From contig DDEQ01000041.1 of the NCBI GenBank assembly GCA_002336105.1, forward strand, positions 118,633 through 182,632: a DNA stretch of 64,000 nt, written 5' to 3'. This document shows, one piece after another, positions 35,478 to 44,137 of the stretch (positions are counted from its first letter, which is position 1; every line of letters starts with the position of its first letter). The translations under genes and the position numbers were made by a program. Below the pieces are notes generated by a model, which had not been told where the DNA came from, ran no database searches, and worked only from the letters and a program-made list of their open reading frames with translations. The DNA is from Chthonomonas sp. UBA1950. Its GTDB lineage: Bacteria > Armatimonadota > Fimbriimonadia > Fimbriimonadales > Fimbriimonadaceae.

Positions 35478-36116
35478 ATGAAATCTTTAGTAATTGTTTC
35501 CCTCTTGGCTGTTTGTGGAGCGGCATCGGCGGATCTCACCTTTAACGGAATGGGTTCCTACTACGGAACGGTTTCACTGTCTGGTTTAGTCAACGGTACC
35601 TACCATGCTGGTCAGTTAAAGCTCACCGATACTGCGACAAGTTCGACTTTCATGGGCGTTTGCGCTGACCTCGCCGACTCAATCTCGGCGGGCAATACTT
35701 GGCACAACACAACCAGCTTAACAGACTCAACTTTTGTGAACCCCGGCTACGGCAACGTCAAGGCTGCCGCAAATATCGTTGCGAAGAACTTCAGCCATGT
35801 TGATAGCAACACGAAAGGCCTGGCCCTTCAGCTCGCGGTTTGGAAGGCGATTTACGATACTGACTTCGACTGGTCCGCTGGGCAAGTGAAGTCAACCGAC
35901 ATGCTAAACACAAGTTCTTCGCTGTACTTGCAAGCCAAGTCGTATTGGGATGATCGAACGGTGGATGGAGTGGCTCGATACTATGCTGCTGGAGCCGGTG
36001 TTAATTTTGGACACAACGGTCAGTCGCAACTTGCTCCAGTTCCTGAACCAGCATCCATGAGCGTCCTCGGTTTAGGTGTCGCTGCATTGCTTAAGCGACG
36101 AAGAAAGAGCAAGTAA
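35478..36116 (+). CDS. PEP-CTERM sorted secreted protein
   Basis: 212 residues. Signal peptide MKSLVIVSLLAVCGAASA, then a beta-rich domain (FNGMGSYYGTVSLSGLVNG) that resembles secreted PEP-CTERM proteins with a thioester-domain-like core (VCADLADSISAGNTW and ALQLAVWKAIYDTDFDW). The tail is a full PEP-CTERM tag: VPEPASMSVLGLGVAALL then KRRRKSK. Such tags are cut by an exosortase and anchor or release proteins at the cell surface; no exosortase is in this window. Translation is probably controlled by the hairpin leader directly upstream, and a terminator follows. Confidence 0.88.
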   Translation: MKSLVIVSLLAVCGAASADLTFNGMGSYYGTVSLSGLVNGTYHAGQLKLTDTATSSTFMGVCADLADSISAGNTWHNTTSLTDSTFVNPGYGNVKAAANIVAKNFSHVDSNTKGLALQLAVWKAIYDTDFDWSAGQVKSTDMLNTSSSLYLQAKSYWDDRTVDGVARYYAAGAGVNFGHNGQSQLAPVPEPASMSVLGLGVAALLKRRRKSK

Positions 36117-36135
36117 GTTTCCGCTCTTTGCAAGG

Positions 36136-36186
36136 CGTTCTCTTATCGAAGGCTTTTGGCCTTGTTGAGAGAACGTCTTTGTTTTT
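36136..36186 (+). terminator. Intrinsic terminator after the PEP-CTERM gene
   Basis: Outer stem CGTTCTCT / AGAGAACG (36136-36143 and 36168-36175) with an inner AAGGC/GGCCTT-type stem, then TCTTTGTTTTT. Confidence 0.8.
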
Positions 36187-36209
36187 GATAGACCTTTCCT
36201 GTTTCTGTA

Positions 36210-36238
36210 TTGTCAAACCAATACTCGCCTATAATAGG
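36210..36238 (+). promoter_or_regulatory. Promoter and palindromic operator candidate of the Y-family polymerase gene
   Basis: A perfect TATAAT at 36230-36235 lies inside the 11-bp palindrome CCTATAATAGG (36228-36238). A TTGTCA at 36210 is a poor-spacing (14 bp) -35. The predicted start point is about 36242, essentially at ATG 36243. Confidence 0.55.
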
Positions 36239-36242
36239 AGAT

Positions 36243-37535
36243 ATGGTAGACAATATTCTGCCAGATACGAAGCAAGAACGTAGACTTAGATATTTGTTTC
36301 TTGACCTAAACGCCTATTTTGCGAGCGTCGAGCAGCAAGAAAACCCTGACCTCCGTGGCAAACCAGTCGCAGTGGTTCCAGTGATGGCTGACACGAGCTT
36401 TATCATTGCCGCCAGCTATGAAGCAAAGGCTTACGGCATCAAGACGGGAACCCAGATTGGCGAGGCAAAGAGGCGATGTTCTGAACTTGTACTCGTAAAG
36501 GCTTGTCCACCTGCCTACGTGGCTTACCACAACCGGGTGATTGATGCCTGTTCCCAGTTATTACCGGTCGAGAAAGTTTGTAGCATCGACGAGATGCGCT
36601 TTCGGCTTCTTGGTGATGAGCGTGAACCGGTTCGTGCCGTCGAATTGGCTCGTGAGATGAAGCAGATCATTCACGACCAAGTGGGGCAGTATATGAACTG
36701 TAGTATCGGCATCGCACCGAACCACTTCTTGGCAAAGCTTGCCACAGAGATTCAAAAGCCTGATGGCTTGGTGGTGCTTCAGATGGACGACCTTCCGCAT
36801 CGACTACACGCCCTTCAGTTGACTGACTTTACGGGCATCAACCGGCGGACGGCTGCACGCTTAAACGCGGCTGGAATCTTTACCGCTGAGCAACTGTGCA
36901 AAGCTGAACGACACGAATTACGCGCGGCTTTCTCTAGCATCATTGGCGAGCGTTGGTGGTACTTGCTGCGTGGATATGAACTGGAGCTCGAAGAATCTGA
37001 TAGGAAAACACTCGGTCATAGCCACGTTTTGCCGCCAAACCTAAGGACCGACAAAGGTTGTCGAGAGGTGCTTCTTCGGCTGATTCAAAAGGCAAGCGCA
37101 CGTTTGCGTTCGGAGAATCTTTGGACGAGCGGAATGGTTGTCTCGGTCAGTGCATTCGAAAAAAGCTGGCATCAACACGTACGGCTGCCCCCGACACAAG
37201 ACACGATCACGATCAACGAATACTTTTTAGATAGTTGGAAGGCCCGCGATTTCTCCAAGCCTCGGGGTGTCGGGGTTTGCTTCACAGAGTTACGTGAAGC
37301 CGAGCAAGTGACGCCAAGCCTGTTTGAGCAGACCTATGAACGGGCAAAGTTGAACCGAGCTGTCGATCAAGTGAATCAGAAATTTGGGAAGAACAGTGTT
37401 TATTTGGCGGGTATGGAGCACGCTAAGTACACCGCTCCAGAGCGCATCGCATTCAACAAAACTTGGTTGTTTAGCGAGGGAAAAGGGGACAACGAGTGGG
37501 TTGATACATTTCGCGGAAATCAGCGCAAGAACTGA
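36243..37535 (+). CDS. Y-family DNA polymerase (DinB/UmuC type)
   Basis: 430 residues. Low-fidelity translesion DNA polymerase. The palm motifs are present: the first metal Asp in YLFLDLNAYFASVEQQ and the SIDE motif in VCSIDEMRFRL, with the steric-gate aromatic region around NAYF. The fingers segment AASYEAKAYGIKTG and the HhH thumb (LTDFTGINRRTAARLNAAGI) follow, then a little-finger domain. It lacks the beta-clamp motif I could name. ATG 36243 lies right at the predicted transcription start, so the mRNA may be leaderless; an AGGAG only 2 nt before it is too close for normal initiation. The -10 box is inside a palindrome, which suggests damage-controlled repression. Confidence 0.9.
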   Translation: MVDNILPDTKQERRLRYLFLDLNAYFASVEQQENPDLRGKPVAVVPVMADTSFIIAASYEAKAYGIKTGTQIGEAKRRCSELVLVKACPPAYVAYHNRVIDACSQLLPVEKVCSIDEMRFRLLGDEREPVRAVELAREMKQIIHDQVGQYMNCSIGIAPNHFLAKLATEIQKPDGLVVLQMDDLPHRLHALQLTDFTGINRRTAARLNAAGIFTAEQLCKAERHELRAAFSSIIGERWWYLLRGYELELEESDRKTLGHSHVLPPNLRTDKGCREVLLRLIQKASARLRSENLWTSGMVVSVSAFEKSWHQHVRLPPTQDTITINEYFLDSWKARDFSKPRGVGVCFTELREAEQVTPSLFEQTYERAKLNRAVDQVNQKFGKNSVYLAGMEHAKYTAPERIAFNKTWLFSEGKGDNEWVDTFRGNQRKN

Positions 37536-37595
37536 TTCTACTTGCCAATTTATGGAATTCGGTGTACTTTTGAATAGAGCTTTATCGTTCGATCA

Positions 37596-38504
37596 ATGGA
37601 GAATTCGACTCAGGAGCTGCGCCGCGCCGTCGCGGAACGCAATTATATCGCGGTCCAGAAAATGCTCACAGAAGGTGTGAAGCCATTTCCGCGCCTTTGG
37701 TTCCCAGCGATTCAAGGGGGAGATGCCGATATCTGCTCGCTTCTACTCCTTCATGGTCTAGATCCGAATATATCCGACACGCAAAGAAAGCCCTTGCACT
37801 TTGCCGCAGAAGCCGCGCGAACGGACATTGCCGAACTCCTGCTTCGAGCAGGTGCAGATCCGAATGTGATCGACGATAACCAGATGTCGCCGCTCGACGT
37901 GTGTTGCGAGTTTGCCAGCGATGAACGAGCTCCTGGACTGATTGAGCTGTTTCTTCGCTCTGGCGCTAAAGTCAATTTCGCGACGGCGCTCCGAATCGGT
38001 GATTTGGGCAAAGTTGTTGACCATCTGAATGAGTTTCAAGACGATCTTCACCGACACCCCGTTTCGGCGATGGGAACACCACTTATGGTCGCTTGTCGCT
38101 GCGGTCGGAATCATGTTGTAACAGCCCTTTTGGAGCGTGGTGCGCATGTGAATGAACTCAGCCCGCTGGACCATCGAACTGGGCTAGGAGGAAATTCGCC
38201 GATTTGGTTTGCGGCTCAAGGACGAAGACACGGAAGAGGTGCGGTTGTTCGCACTTTGGTGAATTTTGGCGGAGACGTTGACCTCCCGGGAGAGCACCAT
38301 GAAGTGCCTTTGCACGTGGCTGTTGCCTGGCGAAACTCTGATGTAGCGATCGAGCTTCTAGAGCTTGGAGCAGATCCGAACGCCCTTACGGATAAAGGTG
38401 AGAGCCCGGTCGATTTTGCGATTCGTATGGGATTTCGAGAGATGGAAACGATGGTGAGAGCCTACGGCGGGCATGCGCACCTTACCGCAACGTCCACGAT
38501 TTAG
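37596..38504 (+). CDS. Ankyrin-repeat protein
   Basis: 302 residues without a signal peptide. At least five ankyrin repeats are visible, for example LHFAAEAARTDIAELLLRAG then ADPNVID, GTPLMVACRCGRNHVVTALL then ERGAHVNE, and VPLHVAVAWRNSDVAIELLE then LGADPNAL. These are protein-interaction modules; the partner is unknown. Its 3' end overlaps the convergent maf gene by 23 bp. It follows the polymerase gene by 60 bp, but there is no sign that their functions are linked. Confidence 0.92.
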   Translation: MENSTQELRRAVAERNYIAVQKMLTEGVKPFPRLWFPAIQGGDADICSLLLLHGLDPNISDTQRKPLHFAAEAARTDIAELLLRAGADPNVIDDNQMSPLDVCCEFASDERAPGLIELFLRSGAKVNFATALRIGDLGKVVDHLNEFQDDLHRHPVSAMGTPLMVACRCGRNHVVTALLERGAHVNELSPLDHRTGLGGNSPIWFAAQGRRHGRGAVVRTLVNFGGDVDLPGEHHEVPLHVAVAWRNSDVAIELLELGADPNALTDKGESPVDFAIRMGFREMETMVRAYGGHAHLTATSTI

Positions 38505-39081
38505 ACGCTTCTGTCAGCATGTTTTCGAGCAGTTCAATCGGAAGTCCTACCACGTTGCTCAACGAACCTTCGATTGATGTGACGAACTTTGCCGCGCCGC
38601 CTTGGATAGCATAGCTACCGGCTTTGTCCATCGGCTCGCCGGTGGCTACATACTCCTTGGCTTCTTCAAACGTGATCGCGCGAAAACTCACCTTTGTTTC
38701 GTCGAAATCGGAGCATGAACCGCCTGGCCAAAAAAGTCCGACTCCAGAAATGACTGAATGGGTTTTTCCCGAAAGCGCTAAGAGCATCCGAACCGCATCT
38801 TCTTCGTTCTGAGGTTTTGATAGCTGTAGGTACTCGCCGTTTCCTTTTGGCAAGGCGACAACGGTGTCCCCGCTGATGATTAGGGCTTCGGGGCGCGATT
38901 CCTGGACTCGTAACCCCTTTAGAACAGCAAGTTTTTGAGCTGTCTCATAGGGCGACATAACGGTGAGAGCGTCCTCATCGATGTTCGGAACAAGAATGTC
39001 AAATCCCTCAATGAGTTGCTTGAGAAGTTCTCTGCGACGTGGCGATTGACTCGCTAAAATCACGGAAAAGGGAATCTTCAC
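38482..39081 (-). CDS. maf: Maf-family nucleoside triphosphate pyrophosphatase
   Basis: 199 residues. Hydrolyses non-canonical or modified NTPs (dTTP/UTP, or m7GTP/pseudo-UTP depending on subgroup) to monophosphates. The family opening VILASQSPRRRELLKQL is intact, followed by PNIDED, the catalytic-region ALIISGDTVVAL, a VISGVGLF strand and the GSYAIQGGAAKFV block (family GaYgiQg.a..fv). The Q-G-x-A form is typical of the YhdE-like dTTP/UTP group. Its last 23 bp overlap the end of the ankyrin gene on the other strand. Confidence 0.95.
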   Translation of the reverse strand: MKIPFSVILASQSPRRRELLKQLIEGFDILVPNIDEDALTVMSPYETAQKLAVLKGLRVQESRPEALIISGDTVVALPKGNGEYLQLSKPQNEEDAVRMLLALSGKTHSVISGVGLFWPGGSCSDFDETKVSFRAITFEEAKEYVATGEPMDKAGSYAIQGGAAKFVTSIEGSLSNVVGLPIELLENMLTEASKSWTLR

Positions 39082-39177
39082 TCGGCGTCAATACCCGGTC
39101 TTTGCGGCTTTGATGATGCTTGACGGCGGGAGCCAATCCCCATCAGCCACAATGAATAAGTTCCGGAGTCTATCTGA

Positions 39178-40278
39178 ATGCGCGTTCCTTTTTATGATAT
39201 CAAAGCACAATACACCGAGCTAGCAACTCCGCTAACCGAAGCTGTCCAGACCGTACTTTCCACCGGTGCCTATGTGATGGGGCCGAATCACAACGCTCTT
39301 GAGCGAGAGATTGCCGATCTACACCAGAGCAAACACGGCATTGCCGTCAATTCGGGTACCGATGCACTCCGCATCATTATGGATGCTGCCGAAATTGGAC
39401 CTGGCGACGAAGTCATTACGACCGCTTTTACTTTCGTTGCGAGCACCGAGACGATAGTTCAAACGGGTGCCAGTCCAGTTTTTGTCGATATTGATCCTGA
39501 AACTTTTCTCATTGACCCAAGCAAAATCGCGGCAGCAATCACGCCTAAAACTAAGGCGATTCTGCCGATTCACCTGTTTGGCCAGATGGCTGACATGACC
39601 ACGATCACGCCTATGGCATGCGAAAACAACCTTAAGATTGTTGAGGACGCGGCTCAGGCTATCGGTTGTACGCACCACGGAAAAGCTGCCGGAAAGTTTG
39701 GCGTTGCAGCGGGTTACAGCTTCTACGTCACCAAGAACCTGGGAGCTGCTGGAGATGCTGGCCTAATCACCACGGACTTTGATGAAATGAACGAGCGATG
39801 TCGATCTATCCGAGTTCATGGCATGGGACGCGAGCGATATTACTACGACCATCTTGGTTACACGTCCAGAATGGATGAGATGCAAGCCGCAGTTCTTCGC
39901 GTTAAGCTAACAAAGCTTGCCGCTTGGAATGCTCGGCGAGCTGAAATTGCAGCCATCTATTTGAGCGCGCTCGAAGGAACTGGCTTAGGTGCTCCAGTTA
40001 TTGCCGAGGGCAACAACACGACTTGGCATCAGTTCACGATTAAGTCGACCAAGCGCGACGAGCTCATGGCATTCCTAAAGGCACGAGAGATCGATAGCAT
40101 GATCTACTATCCGGTGCCGATCCATTTCCATTCGCCGTATGCCAAGTTCGGTAAAGGAGAAGGCTCCCTACCCGTGACCGAACAGGTCAGCAAGGAAGTT
40201 CTGAGCCTGCCAATTCACCAGCATCTAACGAATGAGCAAGCCGAGCACGTTGCTCAAGCCCTCCGCGACTTCAAATAA
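39178..40278 (+). CDS. DegT/DnrJ/EryC1/StrS-family PLP aminotransferase
   Basis: 366 residues. PLP-dependent sugar aminotransferase of the type that converts keto-sugar nucleotides to amino sugars for surface polysaccharides. Seen: N-terminal VPFYDIKAQY (family vPf.d...q), GTDALRIIMDAAEIGPGDEVI, VEDAAQAIGCTHHG (Asp that holds the pyridine nitrogen), and SFYVTKNLGAAGDAG, whose Lys should form the aldimine. The C-terminal YPVPIHFHSPY is also typical. The closest known types are QdtB/WecE-like; the sugar is unknown. It stands alone, divergent from maf, and a long stem-loop follows. Confidence 0.93.
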   Translation: MRVPFYDIKAQYTELATPLTEAVQTVLSTGAYVMGPNHNALEREIADLHQSKHGIAVNSGTDALRIIMDAAEIGPGDEVITTAFTFVASTETIVQTGASPVFVDIDPETFLIDPSKIAAAITPKTKAILPIHLFGQMADMTTITPMACENNLKIVEDAAQAIGCTHHGKAAGKFGVAAGYSFYVTKNLGAAGDAGLITTDFDEMNERCRSIRVHGMGRERYYYDHLGYTSRMDEMQAAVLRVKLTKLAAWNARRAEIAAIYLSALEGTGLGAPVIAEGNNTTWHQFTIKSTKRDELMAFLKAREIDSMIYYPVPIHFHSPYAKFGKGEGSLPVTEQVSKEVLSLPIHQHLTNEQAEHVAQALRDFK

Positions 40279-40301
40279 GTATCGAGAGCAGAAAGACGAA
40301 G

Positions 40302-40336
40302 AAGGTGGTTGTTTGCAATTAGCAAACAACCACCTT
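40302..40336. terminator. Stem-loop between two convergent genes
   Basis: A perfect 15-bp stem AAGGTGGTTGTTTGC / GCAAACAACCACCTT with a 5-nt loop, placed between the stops of the aminotransferase (plus) and the PEP-CTERM gene (minus). T-tracts are weak on both sides (GTTGTCT and CTTCGTCTTTC), but position and symmetry suggest a bidirectional terminator. Confidence 0.72.
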
Positions 40337-40356
40337 GTTGTCTGAGTTTGAGGGTC

Positions 40357-41391
40357 TTACTTCGCTCTTCGTTTCTTGATGAGGGCGATTGCACCAGTGC
40401 CTAGAGCGATCAGACTAGCTGGCTCAGGGACCGGTTGAGTGGGCAAGTTTCCTGTGAAGACGTTGTTTGATTCAAGCTCCATCGTGCCGTAGAAGTTCTT
40501 GGCGACCAACGTGCCACGGATGTTTCCGGCGGAGTAGGAGTAGGTACTCGTCAGATCCGCATTGGGCATGAGCATGGCCGCTTCGATACCAGCGTAGGTC
40601 CATTTGACCGAAGTTGCGGTCGGGAAGTTCATCAGCACGTTCGTTTTACTGACACTGCCCCAGTTGTAGGCATGTCCAGGAACAACCAAGTTTGAACCCA
40701 GGATGTTGATCACGACCGTCGAAGTGGATGGAGCATTCACCTTGAGATCGACGGAATTCTGAAAATCGGCTGCTGTGATCGTGAAGACGTTGAGCGTGCT
40801 CGAAGTTCCCGTCAGCACTAGGTTGTTATAGGCGTTCGTGTATGTACCGTTAGCGGTGTAATTTCCGAGGTAGGTCGATAGGCTGGTCAACTGACTCTGG
40901 GCTTGGGCAAAATTGACGGGCGAAGCAGTCGGACCTGAAGTGTAAATCGGAGAAGAGAAGTATGACGGAGCTGAGTAGGACTTACCCGACGGCAGGGAGA
41001 TCGTTCCAGTAACTTGTCCGCCGCTATTCCCAAAATTGATGTTTCCATTGCTGACCACGTTGCCTGCGGTGAAACTTGAGCTAATAACCGATGGATTTGT
41101 ATACGTCAGATTGCCGTTGCTGAAGATTCCGCCTTTGACTGAAGCAGAATTAGCTGTAACCGAGCCACCAGTGATGAGCCCGTAACCGGCACTTACCGAA
41201 TTATTGTTCACCGAATAGCCATAAGGACCTGCTTGGAAGTTTCCACCGACGGCGAGTCGACCCTCCGTGTCGGCAGTCGTGCCGATAAAGTCTCCAAACA
41301 CAAATCCGTTAAAGCTGTTTGCAACACCGAGATCGGCTGCTGAGGCGGAAACGGCGATGGTGGATATGGCGGCAATAAATAGGCTTTTCAT
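40357..41391 (-). CDS. Choice-of-anchor A family PEP-CTERM protein
   Basis: 344 residues from ATG 41391. Signal peptide MKSLFIAAISTIAVSASA, then the choice-of-anchor A domain opening FNGFVFGDFIGTTADTEGRLAVGGNF (split here as FNGFVFGDF, then TEGRLAVGGNF), a Ser/Thr/Asn/Gly-rich beta-helix-like body with GTLVAKNFYGTMEL near the end, and the sorting tag VPEPASLIALGTGAIALI plus KKRR. These are adhesive surface proteins. The longer frame to 41502 adds 37 residues that include no signal features. A TATACA lies about 20 nt before the ATG. The terminator at 41504-41537 insulates it from the operon upstream. Confidence 0.9.
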   Translation of the reverse strand: MKSLFIAAISTIAVSASAADLGVANSFNGFVFGDFIGTTADTEGRLAVGGNFQAGPYGYSVNNNSVSAGYGLITGGSVTANSASVKGGIFSNGNLTYTNPSVISSSFTAGNVVSNGNINFGNSGGQVTGTISLPSGKSYSAPSYFSSPIYTSGPTASPVNFAQAQSQLTSLSTYLGNYTANGTYTNAYNNLVLTGTSSTLNVFTITAADFQNSVDLKVNAPSTSTVVINILGSNLVVPGHAYNWGSVSKTNVLMNFPTATSVKWTYAGIEAAMLMPNADLTSTYSYSAGNIRGTLVAKNFYGTMELESNNVFTGNLPTQPVPEPASLIALGTGAIALIKKRRAK

Positions 41392-41503
41392 GTGTGCTCT
41401 TTTTCTGATCTGTATAGAATTGACTGCATGAAAATGGCCAGAGTGCCCGACTTGGCCCAAAATGATTTCGGGAGGGACGAAAACTAGCAATATGCCGGGC
41501 AAG

Positions 41504-41537
41504 AAAAAGCCCGCACTCCAATATGAAATGCGGGCTT
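41504..41537 (-). terminator. Intrinsic terminator after the TlpA-like gene
   Basis: A 9-bp stem AAGCCCGCA / TGCGGGCTT with a 13-nt loop; on the minus strand it runs into TTTTTCTTG. It lies 19 bp after the TlpA-like stop. Confidence 0.9.
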
Positions 41538-41555
41538 GTCCTTTCGAACGAACAG

Positions 41556-42818
41556 TTAGTTGATGCCGAGCTTTTGAAGTGCTTTCTCGACTCGATCATC
41601 TCCGTCCTGGTAGCCGACGATGGCTTCGACTACCTTGCCATCTTTATCGATAATATAGGTCGTGGGGATGCCACTAACCTTAAATAGCTTCGACGCGATG
41701 CTATCTGGGCTTTTTGCTGCCGGGTCAAAAGCGAATTGGAAGGTGTACTTCGCTGAGTTTTCTGGCACCCACTTCGCGTAGGCTTCTTTGTCATCCCACA
41801 CGCACAATCCGAGTACGACAACGTCTTTGCCTTTCACGCTCTGTGAAACCTTTTCGATGTGAGGCATTGAGCGCTGGCATGGGCCACACCAAGTTGCCCA
41901 GAAATCAAGAATGACGACCTTGCCTCGGTAGTCAGATAGTTTGAGATCACCGCCTCCCCACTTTTCTGCAACGAACTCTGGCGCAAGGGCACCGGCAGAA
42001 AGAAGGGCTGGTCTAGGTGCCGCCTTTGGAGTTAGATCGAGAGCAACTTTTCTCGATTTTGAGATCGAGACTTTTGAGCCGTCGTCTGAGATCTTCGCCT
42101 CGTAGGTTGTGCCTTCAAAGTTAAACGGCGCACGGACGTCGAGTCGCTGTGTGTATTTGCCTGAATTATCTTTGTCGAGGATCAACCAAATCGGTCTGGT
42201 TTTGGTAGCTTCTTCCGCCGTATTGACCTTTTTGTTGTAAATACCGTCCGAGTCGTTTTCAACAAGGATCGCTTTATAGGTTTTGCCGTCGATTTTTACC
42301 GTTCCGGTTCGTGAAGATTCCCTATAGATAAGCAAGGTGTCTTCAAGTTGTTTATCCTTTCCGAACGTGTAAACGCCAAGGCTTACGTTCTCTCCAGATT
42401 TTTCTTTAGTTTTGGTCCCGTAGGAGGCATGTAAGGTGAGATCAAGAACACCGTAAACAGTGCGACTTCCAGATTCGGTCTTCTTGTTCCAAGCGCCATC
42501 ACCATCGTCGGTTAGGTCGCCATTTTGGTTAGTGTCGACGTAGATCTTCCAGTCTCCGGTCGCAGGCTGGTCAAGAACGAAGACGGTGGCTGACTTAGGA
42601 CCATTTCCCAGGGTGATGACGCCGTATTTCGGAGTGCCAGCATAGGTCGGTTCCTTCTTAACGGAGGCTGGCTTCGTTTCAGTTGCCTTTATTCGAACAG
42701 GCATGTAGCCAAGCCTTGCGGTAACCGCACCTTTCGGGTCGATCGTTAGGTTCTGAGCATAGCTCATGGGTGCAATTGCACTAAGGCCTAAGATGATTGC
42801 GAGTTGACGGGTCCTCAT
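41556..42818 (-). CDS. Secreted TlpA/ResA-like thioredoxin with large N-terminal domain
   Basis: 420 residues. A signal peptide (MRTRQLAIILGLSAIAPMSYA) is followed by a ~250-residue beta-rich domain of unknown function with calcium-loop-like stretches (DTNQNGDLTDDGDGAW, DSDGIYNK, LDKDNSGKY), then a thioredoxin domain with the active site FWATWCGPCQRSMPHIE (about 310-330) and the cis-Pro in VSGIPTTYIIDKDG. TlpA-type proteins reduce disulfides in the cell envelope, for example during cytochrome c or copper-site assembly. It is the last gene of the waaA-containing operon, 21 bp after waaA. Confidence 0.88.
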   Translation of the reverse strand: MRTRQLAIILGLSAIAPMSYAQNLTIDPKGAVTARLGYMPVRIKATETKPASVKKEPTYAGTPKYGVITLGNGPKSATVFVLDQPATGDWKIYVDTNQNGDLTDDGDGAWNKKTESGSRTVYGVLDLTLHASYGTKTKEKSGENVSLGVYTFGKDKQLEDTLLIYRESSRTGTVKIDGKTYKAILVENDSDGIYNKKVNTAEEATKTRPIWLILDKDNSGKYTQRLDVRAPFNFEGTTYEAKISDDGSKVSISKSRKVALDLTPKAAPRPALLSAGALAPEFVAEKWGGGDLKLSDYRGKVVILDFWATWCGPCQRSMPHIEKVSQSVKGKDVVVLGLCVWDDKEAYAKWVPENSAKYTFQFAFDPAAKSPDSIASKLFKVSGIPTTYIIDKDGKVVEAIVGYQDGDDRVEKALQKLGIN

Positions 42819-42839
42819 GGGCAGACGATACCCATTCTC

Positions 42840-44123
42840 TTAACTCAGTTTCATAACAATTTCGTCTTTGATAGCTGAGACGTAACGTTTACTTGCCCCC
42901 AAGTTCTCAGAAATTAACTTTTGAGCCGCTTTCCCCATTGTTTGTCGAAGCGAAGGGTCGGCGAGCAACTCAACAACTGATGAAGTAAGTGATCCGGGCT
43001 TTTCGGCTGGGTCAACACGGACGCTTGCTTCACGCTTGACGGCGAGTTCAGCCACATCTCGAAAGTTCTGCATGTATTTGCCGTGAACGACAGGCTTGCC
43101 GAGACCGAGCGGTTGAAGAATGTTTTGCCCACCGAGGTTGGCAAAGCCACCACCGACAACAACAACATCGGCAAGGGAATAGACCTCGGCAAGCTCTCCA
43201 TAGGTGTCGAGGATGAGCACCTTGCCGGATTGAAATCGGTCTTTGTTCGACCTAAGCACAGACTCGATCTGATGCTGAGCAAAGGCTTTGACTAGTTCAG
43301 GCGTCCGCTCTAGGTGCCGTGGCGCGATCACTACTTGCGTCGTGGCGACAAGCGCATGCAATTCGTTGGCGAGGAGGTCGAACTCTTCTGCTCGTGCCGA
43401 TCCTACGACGACGGTAGGAACGTTAGGATCGATTCCTAACTCTTGTTGCCAGCGCTCTATATCTGACTTCGCTGATCCAACTGCTTGGTCAAATTTGCAG
43501 TTACCTACAACGACGGGGTTTTGAGCGCCTAGCTCTCGAACTCGATCGGCGTCGGTCTGAGTTTGCATCAGAACTCGATCTACCATAGCAAGCAAAGGGC
43601 GGTAGAACGATTTGAGTTTGATCGACCTTGGGTAGGCGCGATCTGAGATTCGCCCATTTGCGAGGATGGTTCGAACTCCAAACGACTTTGCTGACCATAG
43701 GAAGTTCATCCACAGTTCTGTCTCCATGATGACGATGACGTCTGGTCGGACACGTTGCATCGCAACCATCTGAAATCTCAGAACATCAATGGGAAAGTAC
43801 AGTAAGTGATCGTAAAAATCTGAAGCTTGATCTCGCGCAGTCTGGTGACCACTACTCGTCGTCACCGTCAAAACGATCTCGTGAGACGGAATTTCTTTAC
43901 GAAGACCTTCGAGAATCGGCTTTGCCGCTAGAACTTCACCGACGGATACAGCATGAACCCAGATCCGGGGCTTGCTCTCTTTACGCGGGGGGATACTCTT
44001 TGTGTAGTCTCCCATCCTTTGCTTCCAATTCGGCTTTTCCTTTCTTCCGGACGTGCGAAACCACATCCAAGGCACCCATAAAGGGGCCAAGAAGGTAAGC
44101 AGAATGTTGTAGAGCAAGAACAT
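42840..44123 (-). CDS. waaA: 3-deoxy-D-manno-octulosonic acid (Kdo) transferase
   Basis: 427 residues from ATG 44123. Adds Kdo to lipid A precursors at the inner membrane. An N-terminal membrane helix (MFLLYNILLTFLAPLWVPW) is followed by a GT-B glycosyltransferase: RIWVHAVSVGEVLAAKPIL with the conserved acidic residue, VTTSSGHQTAR, PDVIVIMETELWMNFL, and the C-terminal VVVGGGFANLGGQNILQPLG sugar-nucleotide region. These are hallmark KdtA/WaaA motifs and imply a Kdo-containing LPS. The frame is open 46 codons further into the E2 gene, but that part matches nothing. The 14-bp gap after E2 suggests co-transcription. Confidence 0.95.
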   Translation of the reverse strand: MFLLYNILLTFLAPLWVPWMWFRTSGRKEKPNWKQRMGDYTKSIPPRKESKPRIWVHAVSVGEVLAAKPILEGLRKEIPSHEIVLTVTTSSGHQTARDQASDFYDHLLYFPIDVLRFQMVAMQRVRPDVIVIMETELWMNFLWSAKSFGVRTILANGRISDRAYPRSIKLKSFYRPLLAMVDRVLMQTQTDADRVRELGAQNPVVVGNCKFDQAVGSAKSDIERWQQELGIDPNVPTVVVGSARAEEFDLLANELHALVATTQVVIAPRHLERTPELVKAFAQHQIESVLRSNKDRFQSGKVLILDTYGELAEVYSLADVVVVGGGFANLGGQNILQPLGLGKPVVHGKYMQNFRDVAELAVKREASVRVDPAEKPGSLTSSVVELLADPSLRQTMGKAAQKLISENLGASKRYVSAIKDEIVMKLS

Positions 44124-44137
44124 CGGAAATCCCTTGG

